The notes beneath the pieces were generated by a model, which was not told the origin of the DNA, did not search any database, and worked only from the letters and a program-made list of their open reading frames with translations. Below are positions 9,733 to 20,600 of a DNA stretch of 64,000 nucleotides, piece by piece. Location of the stretch: positions 62,001-126,000 of the forward strand of contig NW_026516707.1 of NCBI RefSeq assembly GCF_025766255.1. The letters run 5' to 3'. A program made the translations under genes and the position numbers. The stretch comes from Zychaea mexicana. Its lineage: Eukaryota; Mucoromycota; Mucoromycetes; Mucorales; Lichtheimiaceae. Each line of letters begins with the position of its first letter. Position 1 is the stretch's first letter.

Positions 9733-12538
9733 CTCCACTACTCTATAAGAATATATATACTCACTTTGAGCTCATCAAACACAGCGGCTGTTTCATGTGG
9801 ACTTGAAGACCAGATGACCTTCACTTTGGGAAACGTCAATGTCAACAAGACCAGCTTGGATGACAAGTCGGTGATTGATACGCTGGACTTCATTTCCGAC
9901 AAGCTTTGTAAGGAAAAGGACTTGTTCTCGTCAAACTCGATCAATACGATGGGCGTTTCATAGTGAAGACACATGTTTTCGCATTGAGTATATCTATTCG
10001 CCCCATTTTCAGTTTAAACGGGAGGCCCTTCTTTGTTTTACCGTCCCCTTTCATCCCTCGTACACACCCTTCCCTTCATACGTATTACATATGACTAGTC
10101 TAGTGTTACGTGTATGGGATCATGATGTTGCACTTTGACACTTACAGTCTGCCTGAGTTGAGCGAGGAAATAAGATCTGGGATTGACTTGCGTTCCACAC
10201 ACATGGTAGGGCTTAGAATGTAATCACCCACTTGCAGGGTGCATGGTATAATTTTCAGTCCTTCAGCATAAAGTATAGGAGGCAAGGAGCTTCGAAACTC
10301 ACGCATGTCCACAATAACCTACATCCATCATTGTGTTATATTACTGCTCTCGTAATTTCTCAAGAGAAAAGGGGTGACAAGTGCAGGGCGGAAAAACATG
10401 AGCTCTTTCCTCTGTTTTTATTTTAAAAGGAGGGTGAACGAGCAAGAGGAAGAGACTTACCACAGGAGGTCCTTTGGTGCGAAGCTGACCTCCAGCAACA
10501 CGCGTGCTAACCGCACGCGCAAAAGCGTCTTGCTGAGGTGTTCCCCTTTGTGGCATAGGGATGGCCATGATCTATATATGTGTTTTTGTACGTTAGGCGC
10601 AAGTTTCTAGCTCACACGTATCTTTGTCAATAAGGGAGAATATAAGGTTAGAAGGACACTTGCAGACTTTTCGCGAATAAGCCGTTCAAATGCTTCCTTT
10701 TCTTTACGGATCATGCTCAAATAATTTTGCTCTTCGACAGAATTTTCGTAGATCATGAAATAGACTCGAACATCAAGTTCCGGATGCATTGCTCGATAAA
10801 CCTACAGTTACGTACATGTTCCCATGTAAGTTCAGCAAGGAATACGACAGAGAGAGAAAAGAAAGGTTTACCTCGACACGACGCACAAAAGTGGGATTCG
10901 GATCATACATTATGATAAACCTTGGCTGCAAGTCCTCCAAAAGGTCCTCGTCTACATCATTGTCGTAAGTTTGTATAGATATAATGGATCCAGGAGTGAC
11001 TTCCTGAAACTCTGGCAAAATGTCATCTTCTCCCATGGTCACTTTTTCCATTGCCTCGCTCTCCGTTTTTTCTTGTGGTCCTGGATCATTCAATCTGGAC
11101 TGTTCAATCAATATCTGTTTTGTTTCGGCAACCATTTTAGCTGGACACCAACCCCTGCGCCCGAAAAACGGGATACTCACAAGTCCACTGTCTCCTGTAC
11201 TATGTTTGTCTGTAATGCTTCCACGATAGAGCGTGATCGAGAAGACGGACTCGACGCTGCAGCTGCAGATCCACCACGAACGCGTCGACGTTTGTTTGCT
11301 GGTGCTGACCCACGTTGTACAGGCTGCGACGTTCTGTTTGAGGATGGACCAGATGATGACAGTGATTGTGTATTTGTTGCGGAGGTTCCACTCGTTGTTG
11401 TTGTGGTGGTGGATGCTGATGAATCTTCTTGTTGGATCTGGTACATACTTTTTTGCAAGCTGAAGAACCACTGGATCAATCGACTCAATATGGGCATTGG
11501 CTCATCACCCTCTGTCGGTTTTTTCATTCCACTAATATATTGTCGTAGTTGTGAGCATGTTCTCGTCCCGTTCACCATAATCAATACAGGTGCATCTTCT
11601 AAGTATCATAACATATTCAGTAAAGTAATTTTATTACTGACAATGCCTGTCCCTCTTCTTTCACTTGTATGTTTTTTCAAGACTTACTTTGAGGCATATC
11701 CTGCTCTATCTCTTGTAAAATGTCATGCAGCAAATTCCATTTTGGTAATTCTTCAGGCACAAGTCGTATCTGTGCACTTCCATCGGATACGATGGGCCCT
11801 TCAGCGGTAGCATATTCTGTATCATTCTTCTTTAAATAGACACGCTTTCGAGCAGTCTACATCAGAAGAAGATATGATGCATGCTTAGTCACTTTTTCCT
11901 TTTTGGCCACCACCTAATAGATAGAAAGCCTTACACTGATAGCCTTATCCGCAGCGTCTAAAAATAGCCATTGCGATTGTGATTGTCGAGTGGGTGCACC
12001 GTCTTTAGCACTGTTACTTGTAATCACCACTTGTAATTGATAAAAAAACGATACCGGATCGTATGCAGTCAGGTAACTGATTCAAAAGATAAAGGTCATT
12101 GGAATCTGCACAAGATAACAATTATAGACCCTCGCTCGCTCAATCACTTACGATAGCAGCCTTCGAAGCGTATTTAAATCCCCCACTAGCTGTTTGGTAG
12201 CTGGACTTATCCGGTGCCAAATTGGATCCAATTGTCGTCGAATAATCATGTCAAATGATCTGAAAAAGGAGTTTTCGATAGTAAATTCTTGAACATCAAC
12301 CTAGAATTTTGATCGATTTTAGTCTTCTACGAACTATACGTCCATATTCCTTTTCTTCCCTCCATCCTTGTATTGGTAATTACCATGGTATTTTGCCGTC
12401 GCACTTCAGACAAGGTGGCCTCCATACATTCAACCAATGCCTTTTGGATTGTATCCATCTTGTCTGTCATGGGCTGACGTAGTTCTACAACATCCACGCT
12501 TGCTTGTGCCAAATTATCTGATACAAGTACCTGGAATC

Positions 12539-12572
<34 letters not shown>

Positions 12573-13348
12573 ATTTAATCATTTTGATCCAAAGCACCAT
12601 TTCCTCCCTTCTCCCAAGGCTTACCGCGGCCACAGGTGTACTTTACGCAGTTGAAGTGTCTTTAGTGTGTTTTCTAGCGGTGCGAATCCAGTTGTGAATT
12701 GTTCCGGCTGATCAGAAAACGCCTTGATAAACCCTTGGTCGTTTTTCTTTCGGTAGATCCGTAATATTAGTTCTTCCATCGAATTTGGCCGCACACTATG
12801 TATACGTATCCCAAATAGATCAATAAAACCATAAAGTTGTGCGGAAATTAAGTGGATCCAGCTCGCCTAAACCTTCTCTTTATAAAAAAAAAACTTACCG
12901 GTGAGCATTATACATAACAATACCAGAGATCATAGCTGTAGCTACACGGTCCAGTAACAGATCCACTGCCAAAATTCGCGAAGTTACAGAAAATACACCG
13001 CCTTTGCGATACATGGCGCTCCTATTTAATTGCGTTAAAAGCTACATAACATACGTAGCAATGCAGTTATAGATTATATTACCTGCTTTCCGACGTAGTT
13101 TCATTATCCACAATTTGCAATCGATCGCTTGGTGGTAAGCCCATCGCTGCTTGTTTCTCAACGATTGCTGCGTCTTGTGCTTGACTGGTGTTTAAGACCA
13201 ATACAAAGTGATTGCCCTTGGTGTGTAATTCAATAAATGAGGTGAGGACCTTGAACAGACCCAAACCAGGCGACATTATCAGTAATGCATCTTCGTCAAC
13301 AAGATCGGCAAGAATCTGTTTGTGAAATTCAAGCATTGGAAGTGTCAT
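9302..13348 (-). CDS. RAD1: XPF/Rad1 (ERCC4) structure-specific endonuclease
   Basis: Fifteen exons: 13083-13348, 12899-13021, 12625-12795, 12384-12537, 12152-12300, 11935-12076, 11688-11856, 11181-11598, 10872-11094, 10664-10801, 10461-10571, 10146-10318, 9765-9993, 9566-9658, 9302-9484. They give 913 residues, close to human XPF. The N-terminal half is the degenerate SF2 helicase-like domain ([27 protein letters not shown]). The ERCC4 nuclease has VDMREFR, GDYILSP and the catalytic VERKSIPDL. The C-terminus is the double helix-hairpin-helix ([14 protein letters not shown]) that binds ERCC1/Rad10. It cuts 5' of lesions in nucleotide excision repair and trims flaps and crosslinks in the nucleus. 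Intron 10572-10663 is GC-AG. The join between 11181 and 11094 is the least sure: a nearer AG would leave a 26-nt intron, so I chose the next in-frame one. Confidence 0.93.
9691..9729 (+). repeat. (CT)n microsatellite inside an XPF intron
   Basis: CT dinucleotide run within the intron between the nuclease exon (9765-9993) and the exon at 9566-9658. On the transcribed strand it is GA-rich. Confidence 0.85.
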
Positions 13349-13477
13349 GGTCTATATATATCAAGTTGCTGGACGTGTAATGACTGCAAAAGCACGAGAA
13401 GTAAAGGTTATATATGCAAAGAATCGCGAAAATAAGGGTGCGTGCTGCGCGAAATTTTATTGAAGATAAATTTATGC

Positions 13478-14182
13478 TTATTCTTGCGTTTCTACAACCT
13501 CCTCTTCCTCTTCGGGTTGTACTACATCCTCCGAATCAGCTTCAGCATCCACAGTTTCTTCTTCTCCTTCGTTTTCTTCGGCCGCATCGCCTTCGGCCTC
13601 CAGTATTTCATCCGAGGATCCTGAAGCGTCGTTGGTATCTCCTTCTTCGGATTGTTGTGCTTCTTCAACTTGCTCTTCTTCTTGTTGATTATCTGCTGGT
13701 GCTGCCGCCATTTGTATTACTTCTTCTTCTTCATCATCTTCTTCATTACTAGCTCCTTCATCATTCTGTTCCTCCCCTCCAACAATGAGCGCTTCAGTCT
13801 CCATGGTATTCACTGTTCCACCGATCGAATTCAACTCGATGCCCATTTCTGTTGCTTCAGTGTCTTCAGGCACTGCGTCTCCATCTGCATAGAGGCCTTC
13901 TGCATTTTTAGGGAACGCAATATCCGGTTCGGGCTGATCTGGACTAGCATGCTTGAATTGTTCGAGTTGAGCATCGGACAAGTGCAAGATAGGTAACGGT
14001 TGAGCTACATCACTGCCGGCAGCCATAGGCGCTATTACATCCAAAGAGTACATTTTTAAAAAAAAAATTGATTTCGAAAAAAGGTGGGTGTGCATTTATG
14101 CAAATCATTGCTTACCTGCGTCAGCCATGTGGTAAGCCAAAGTAGAGAGCACAGCACTAAGCAAAAACTTGGAATGAACCAT
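13478..14182 (-). CDS. Acidic secreted or ER-luminal protein of unknown function
   Basis: Two exons, 14116-14182 and 13478-14031, give 206 residues. The first exon encodes a signal peptide (MVHSKFLLSAVLSTLAYHMADA), with the intron right at the cleavage region. The mature chain begins with a Pro/Leu/Gln-rich segment and becomes almost entirely acidic: Glu runs such as EEDDEEEE and repeated EE/EG/SE pairs, with no cysteines and no membrane span. It ends VVETQE, with no ER retention or GPI signal. Such chains can bind calcium or form wall matrix, but that is a guess. XPF starts 130 bases downstream on the same strand. A TATA element sits 86-94 bases upstream. Confidence 0.65.
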
Positions 14183-14267
14183 TATTGTAATTTCTTGCTT
14201 TGCTCGTAAATACAATGAAAGGTAACGTTAACGACAACGGACGAAGTGTCATGATGAAAGTTGCCCT

Positions 14268-14276
14268 AATTTATAG
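14268..14276 (-). promoter_or_regulatory. TATA box of the acidic secreted protein gene
   Basis: On the minus strand the sequence reads CCTATAAATTAGG, centred about 90 bases upstream of the start codon at 14182. Good match to TATAAA. Confidence 0.5.
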
Positions 14277-14289
14277 GCTCGGCATTGAA

Positions 14290-16006
14290 ATTTCATCCGC
14301 CGAGGAACATAAAATGAACTTGACAACAAGTAGATTTGGTATACGTACTCATTACGCAAAAGCTGTCGAAAACATTTGCGAAAGAGTTTTTGATGAATTT
14401 TACGATGGTCAAATAACGATTGTTTATACCGTTCCCTATCTTTTTTTCAACCTTCATTCGATTACGGCAAAAATCTTCATAGTAAGAAATTTGTTGATAT
14501 ATATATTTGCATGTAATGGCACATATTAAAAAGTTCAATTTACTCGCACACGCATGTTTTTTATTTGTTTGTCTATTGGCAATGTAAAAGAATACTTGCA
14601 AATATTAGTACAGTATTGATGAGCCATTGACATGACCAAAGAGGGCTACATACTAACGATCACAAATACAAACTGAACGTTGATGAAATAGTTGTCAAGT
14701 CCAGAAGACGATAGGTTAAACGAGAGAAGGGAATGATACACAATATTTTCCAGACAACAGACCCAGACCCCACAAGATCCTGGTATTTCATCATGTGCGA
14801 TGAAAACAAAATAGTAAGCTAACTATCATATTCAGGATGACCACACTTGAAAGTATTCTGTCCACAGACTCCCCAACATAAGCTTGTTGATAAAAACATT
14901 CGAGCAAGAATATTTTACATTGGTTCGAGCGAGTTGCCATCTGCTGTTGTTATAACTGTTATATCATAACTGAAACGCTGGATGCATTTTATTTGTCTGT
15001 TCCGTCCACCCTGGCATTACACCTCTGTATTAATCATACTGACACGCCTCAGAAAAAGAGCAAGATCAATGTCGATTACATCCCCATCAACGCACTCATG
15101 GGCTACGTCGAGATATATACCTAGAAAGCTTATTATAGCAGGGCTTCTTCAGAAGTCTGATTATCTTTACTGTATAATAAAGAGAGTCATGGCAATGTAT
15201 TGTATTCCGCTAGGAAGTTATCAATATACATAGAGCGTTACAAATGAAAGTCTTAGAAGATCTCCTTCTCTTGTCGCGTGTGTTAGTTGTCACTGCACCA
15301 TTTTAATATCCTTTTATTCTTTTAAACTATTCTTTTTTGTCCCTATATTTCTTGCTCTTCTTCATTCTTCTTGTTACGACTATCTTCCTCTTTTCTTCTC
15401 TCAGACTGCGCCATTATCTTCTATCATCAGTTGGCTTGCTCTCGTCTTCTCCTCTAACCTCTCTTTTTTAAATCTATGATAGTTGCGTCTTAAAGTGGTC
15501 TCCCTCTTTATACAGTCGTTGCGTTTATTAAGATTTTGGTTGCCACCTAGTTTGGCGGATGGCCGGGCGGCTCATTAATGTAATGGTATCGCACTTGGTT
15601 TTAGTAGCTTTGTTGTCTGTCATTGTTATTCCTGCTTGTGGTAGACAACGTTTGATAGAATCACCGCGATGTCTTACTTCAGTGCAACGTCGCGCACCCC
15701 GTCTGCTACTTTTATTTGGGATAAGCATGGTGGTGACTTCTTTCAGACAGGATGCATCTTTATATTCACAGTCGCGTTTGCGTTTTTCGGGGTCATATCT
15801 TATCTTAATTGGTAAGAGGATAATATAGGCAACTTTTCTGACGATGTTATAGCTGTACTTGTTTTCAAAGTTAATTTCATCATTTGACGATAGCCATAGA
15901 GGGTCGCTTTGGCTACTGACATTGTGTACATGCGCTAGCTACGCGTTATGGTATGTCGTGCTATCAGGAAGCCATCTACAAGCTGTGCACTGAAGTACAT
16001 ACCATA
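14290..16006. other. 1.7-kb intergenic region, no gene supported
   Basis: Mixed AT-rich sequence with short frames only. A plus-strand frame at 15559-15828 has a hydrophobic start but no family resemblance and ends in irregular sequence. A 9-bp inverted repeat (ATGGTATGT at 15948 and ACATACCAT at 15997) lies just before the TAN1 TATA box. No tRNA or snRNA could be recognised. Confidence 0.4.
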
Positions 16007-16016
16007 CTATATAAAG
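16007..16016 (+). promoter_or_regulatory. TATA box of TAN1
   Basis: CTATATAAAG lies about 110 bases upstream of the TAN1 start codon at 16123. Confidence 0.5.
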
Positions 16017-16122
16017 TAGATAAACGTGCTTTTAGAGATTCAGTGCCGATATTTAATTTCATGCACATAATGTTGACGTGGCTTTTCAATTGGCGCATTT
16101 TTTTCTTCTAAAGCTACTGATC

Positions 16123-17274
16123 ATGTCAACCAAACCCGATGACAAGGCGCAGATTGCCGAAAAGCGCGCACGCGAAGACTCTTACGATACAAATGTTGCA
16201 AAAAAGCAAAAATCAACTGGCACCATTCCCATTAGCCGCGGTCGATTCAAGCAGCGGTTTTTAGCAAAGCATTCCAGCTTGTTGAAACGAAGCGACAGTG
16301 CTAGTGGCATCATGGTATCCTGTACAGTCGGTTCAGAAACACGTGCACTCGTATGTTGGCGTTTATCCTTCTAGCTGCTCGTAATCATTGCAAAGAAAGA
16401 CTTACAATATGTTTTTTAGGGTCAAGTGAAAAACTTTCTAGATGCCACCGTACACACTCTTTTCCCTGAACACGAATTGACTTGGGAACGATTCGAGGGA
16501 GACCTCGATGTACCCGAACTCGTCAAGAACAGCGGGGACGGAAAAGAAGAAGCAGAGGAGAAGGATGACAACAATGAGAAAACCAACGAAGCAAATGGAA
16601 AGGAAGAGCCAGACGCGGAACCTAGTAGCAAAAAAGACAAGCGGTTCCAGGGGGTGGATAGTGCATGTTCCGGCCTGCTCTTTTTCCGATTCCGTGTCAA
16701 TGTGAAGCCCACAGACTTTATGTCCAAACTGATTGAGCAAAAGGACCTGATCGATGCCAACAAAATCAAATATTGTTCGGTAAGAATATCAGTGTTATAT
16801 GTTTGTACAGTGAGGTATGCAGAAGAAGAAAACTTACACGCACTTTAGAGATTTGTTCCTATCGATTATATTTGCCCGGCTACAACGGATCGTATGACGA
16901 AATGTTTTGAACGGTTACGAGAGCAAGAGCTGGATCCCATCAAGACTGATACCAAGGTTGCAATTGTGACAGAGATACGAAACAACATTTCGCTGAAAAA
17001 GCCTGACATCATACAGCTGATTGCACCGATGATTCCAAAAGAGCATTTTACGTAAGCATGCATACATTGACAATGTAGATATTGCTGTGGTTGCAGGATG
17101 TGTATAGCTAACCACCCACCCTCGAAAACTATGAACTATATTAGGGTCGATCTCACCAAACCAGACATAGTAATCTTCTGCACCGTATTCAAAAGTGTAT
17201 GTGGTATGAGTGTGCTTCGTGATTATTATCCAAGAAAAAAGTACAACTTGATCGCTTTGCTCGAAGACAAGTAA
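16123..17274 (+). CDS. TAN1: tRNA acetyltransferase TAN1 (THUMP domain)
   Basis: Four exons, 16123-16350, 16420-16779, 16849-17051 and 17145-17274, give 306 residues. I chose the ATG at 16123 because the frame upstream is leader-like and MSTKPDDKAQ gives a normal Tan1-like basic start. The basic N-terminus (KRAREDSYDTNVAKKQK) is followed by a Tan1/THUMPD1-type fold: GIMVSCTVGSETRAL, RFVPIDYICPAT, KVAIVTEIRNN and VFKSVCGMSVLRDYY. An acidic low-complexity insert (EEAEEKDDNNEK) lies near residues 110-140. Tan1 binds tRNA with its THUMP domain and helps Kre33/NAT10 make N4-acetylcytidine at position 12 of tRNA-Ser and tRNA-Leu. Length and motif order match the family. Confidence 0.92.
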
Positions 17275-17627
17275 TTTTGTATGATAAGTCATTATGATTA
17301 AGATATATAGAGGATAGAGAGAGAAAGAGAGTAAGGATGAAAAGGGGTGAAAAGAAAAGGTATTCATACACTAGTACGTACACAAAATTAATAATAATAA
17401 TAAAAAAAGAGGGAAACAATATAGCTGTGATGGTAAAAGCATATCCGGCAGCTTATAATAAGGAGGAAAGGAATGACTTTTACATTCGAAAGCCCGGTAA
17501 ACTTGGTTAAGAAGAAAGAAAAGAAGGTAGTAAAGGTAGAGAAATCAATTCAAATCAAAAACTACAAAGAACAGATGTCAGTTCAAAATGCTAACAAGCA
17601 CAAATTAATGAACAAGAGATGTATACC

Positions 17628-20600
17628 TTATATCTTGAAAGGCCACAGCAAACTACCTAAACCGCCGCTGCTGTCATCAGATGATGGAGAAGACTCGGCG
17701 GTAGTAGCATCGCTTGATGACGAAGAGTCATCACTGCTGCTGCTGCTGTCATCGCTTGATGAGGAGGAGTCATCACTGCTGCTGCTATCATCGCTGCTGC
17801 TACTGTTGGTGCTATCATTACTGCTGTCATCACTGCTGCTTGTGGATGGTTCTGGCGCGGTCGTTGCTTGAGCTTCCTCGGAAGAGCTGTCGTCGGCTGA
17901 GGCAGCAGGGCTTGAAGCGGCTGAAGGGGCAGCAGAAGACGAAGGAGCCGCGATACCAAGACTACTGAGTACGGAGTCGGGGAGCTGTGACATGACGGTG
18001 TCGGTAGCATTTCCTGTGGCTCCTCTAGACAACCCTAAGAAATCCGCGTTGATTGTGCACGGCACCTGGTTCTGGTAGTAATACAACTCGCCGGCGAAAC
18101 CATCGGCTCCGCCCACCATGATGGTGACGTTCTGGGCGATATCAATCTTGACGTCAGGAGCGAGCAAAAGGTTCACAAGTTGCAAAAGATCAGCCATGAC
18201 AGTAACAGGCCAGTTAGGCGATTGAGCTGATTCCTTGGCGCCAACGGTCATTGGCGATTCCAAAACGTAATCGATTTTGCCAACTTGGAAGTACTCGTCG
18301 TTATTTTCAGTGTGAATATCAGCAACAACCTTGAGTAAGGTGAAAGGCGTATCCAATGGGTTGTACAAAGTGACTTGAGTCTCAGCCTTTTGTTCGAGAA
18401 CCGCTTCCAAACCGGCGTTGACAACGGCGTCGACAACAAGCTTGTCGGTGATACCGGTCATGCTAGTCGCAAGGTTGACAGTGGACAAGCCATCCTTGAG
18501 CGATTCAATATCGGTTGAACCGTCAAAGCCTCTGACGGTCAATGGTACAGTAGCAGCAGTCATGTAGTTGCTCAAAAGCTGGCTGAGTGCCTGTAAGTTG
18601 GTGCTGAACATGTGCATCTCGGCCTCCAAGGTGTTGTTGCCAGGTTTGATCGTAACGTCCTTGAGAGAGACATCACCAACTTGGGCATCGAACTCGTTCA
18701 TAAAGACATTGAGCTTCATGTTGCCGAGGGTGATAGTAATCTGCGACGGGTTGCTCATAGAAATGGTCAAAGAAACAATGATGTATTCACTGGTGGCACC
18801 GGTAACTGCCAAGCTCAAAATGTCGGCCTTGCCGTTGAAATTGTTGAAGCCTTAATAATAAAAAACAAATACACCAATTTAAATAAACATTAAACAAACA
18901 TTGATGCAACATGAAATAATATAGAGAAAACTCTTACCGGCCAAGCTTGTATCGACGTCAAAGTTGATGTTTTCAAGCTTGAGGCTACCAATGGCGGTGG
19001 ACGTAACAGCGTTGCTGCTACCCGACAATTCAAATGTGACGTTGGATTGCGAAGTCAATAGCATGACGAAAGCGTCGAACAGGCTGTGCTGATCGTCATA
19101 GACAGCGAATGGAACATTTGAGAATTGCGTCGTGACCAACCCGGATTCGCTTGTCGAAGCCTCTTCATCGGGAATCGCGAGCTCGGCAATGCCAGTGCCT
19201 TCATAACCAGCAATGACATCCATGTTGAGTTGGGTGACACCGAGAGGGAAACCGAATGGATTCTTGAGCTGAGCTTCGACCTGGGTGGAACCAGCAATGG
19301 GTGCATAAGCGCCCTTGGTGAAGTCCATCTGCATGTTTCTCATGGTGATGCTTGGAATCAACTCGGGGGCCGTGTCAGGACCAGGCATGATCACATCCTC
19401 GATCTTGATCGTCTTGAAACCAGCGGTCAGCCACCCGACTTCGCCGTTTGGACCAGAACCGGAAACACCGGTAACATCAATTAAAGTATCCTTGGCGGCA
19501 AGGTAGTTCTTGAACACCTCGGTGACGGCATCCAAGCCCTCTTGTGTATCTTGAGGAATCAGGCGACCCTTCATCTTGATGTTGGAAGTAGCCTTGGGAG
19601 CAAAGTTGGCTGCACCATCTGAAGCCAATGGACCAAGAAGGATATCCTTGTAGATGGCATTGAAGCTGGCACTCGACAAGCTGAAACCGACTTGACTTGG
19701 GTTGCTGATCGAAGTATCGGCATTCAGTGTGATACCACCGGCGGGATCGTTTGAGGGCAAGTCGAACGAATTGATAACTACAGCATCCTTGAAGCCGTTG
19801 GCGCCAAGCAGTGTCACATATTTGTCCATGGTGATACCAGTAAATTGGAAGCCAAGAGCAGTAACTGCGACAGCGCCAGCTTGAATGTTCCATTGGAAAT
19901 CAGCGTTGTTGATCATGAAGCTGGCAAAGCTACCCATAGTGTCTTGATTTGACACGGTGAAATCACCAGAGACGTCAAACGATGCACCAACATCTGCCTT
20001 GGATTGAATCGTGGGCATGTTGACCTTGCCAAGTTCCGCGCCTTGCCAGTAGACAACGAGCGGTTCAGGGAAGGCAATCTCAGCATCCATTGGGCCAGCA
20101 TTGCTGATACTACCCACCATCTGGACCTTAAAGCTTGAATCAGTGGGCGACGACAGGATGATGGTCTCGAAAGCAAGGTCGGCACCGTCGACGATTTGCT
20201 GCACGATAGGTTGACCAACGATCGGGATCAAAAGAGTGACATCAGGACCTGTTTGGACGCTAACGCCGTCTTGCGAGAAAGCCAAGTCATTCTCGTATTC
20301 ACCGATGGTCAATGTCGACGACAGCTGGAGATCGGCCTTGAGAACCTGCATAGCATCCATGACAAATTGTGAAATGTTGAAGCCTTGGAACAAGTTCGAG
20401 TTGGGAGAAACATCCTCTTGACCAGCAATCGAAAAACCGCCCATGCCCAGCATAGCATCCAGTGCGCGAGTATCCATGCTGGCATCAACAGCCAAGGTGC
20501 GGAGCAACAAGGCGACAGCAGCAGGCTCAATATTCATGGTCATCTGAAGCGGGTTGGACTCGGCTGTGGTATGGCCTCCCACGACGAAAGGCTGGCCGCT

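Noticed and set aside
10971..11810. 279-codon plus-strand open frame
   Set aside because: It lies antisense to XPF exons with conserved domain content, and its own translation matches no family.
9302..13348. XPF and TFB4 as part of a repair gene cluster
   Set aside because: They are 37 kb apart with unrelated genes between, so common function is coincidence.
15559..15828. Possible small hydrophobic protein or RNA gene
   Set aside because: No conserved motif, no Pol III boxes or cloverleaf, and a poor C-terminal half.
16422..16769. Minus-strand hydrophobic/Ser-rich frame
   Set aside because: Antisense to the acidic insert of TAN1.
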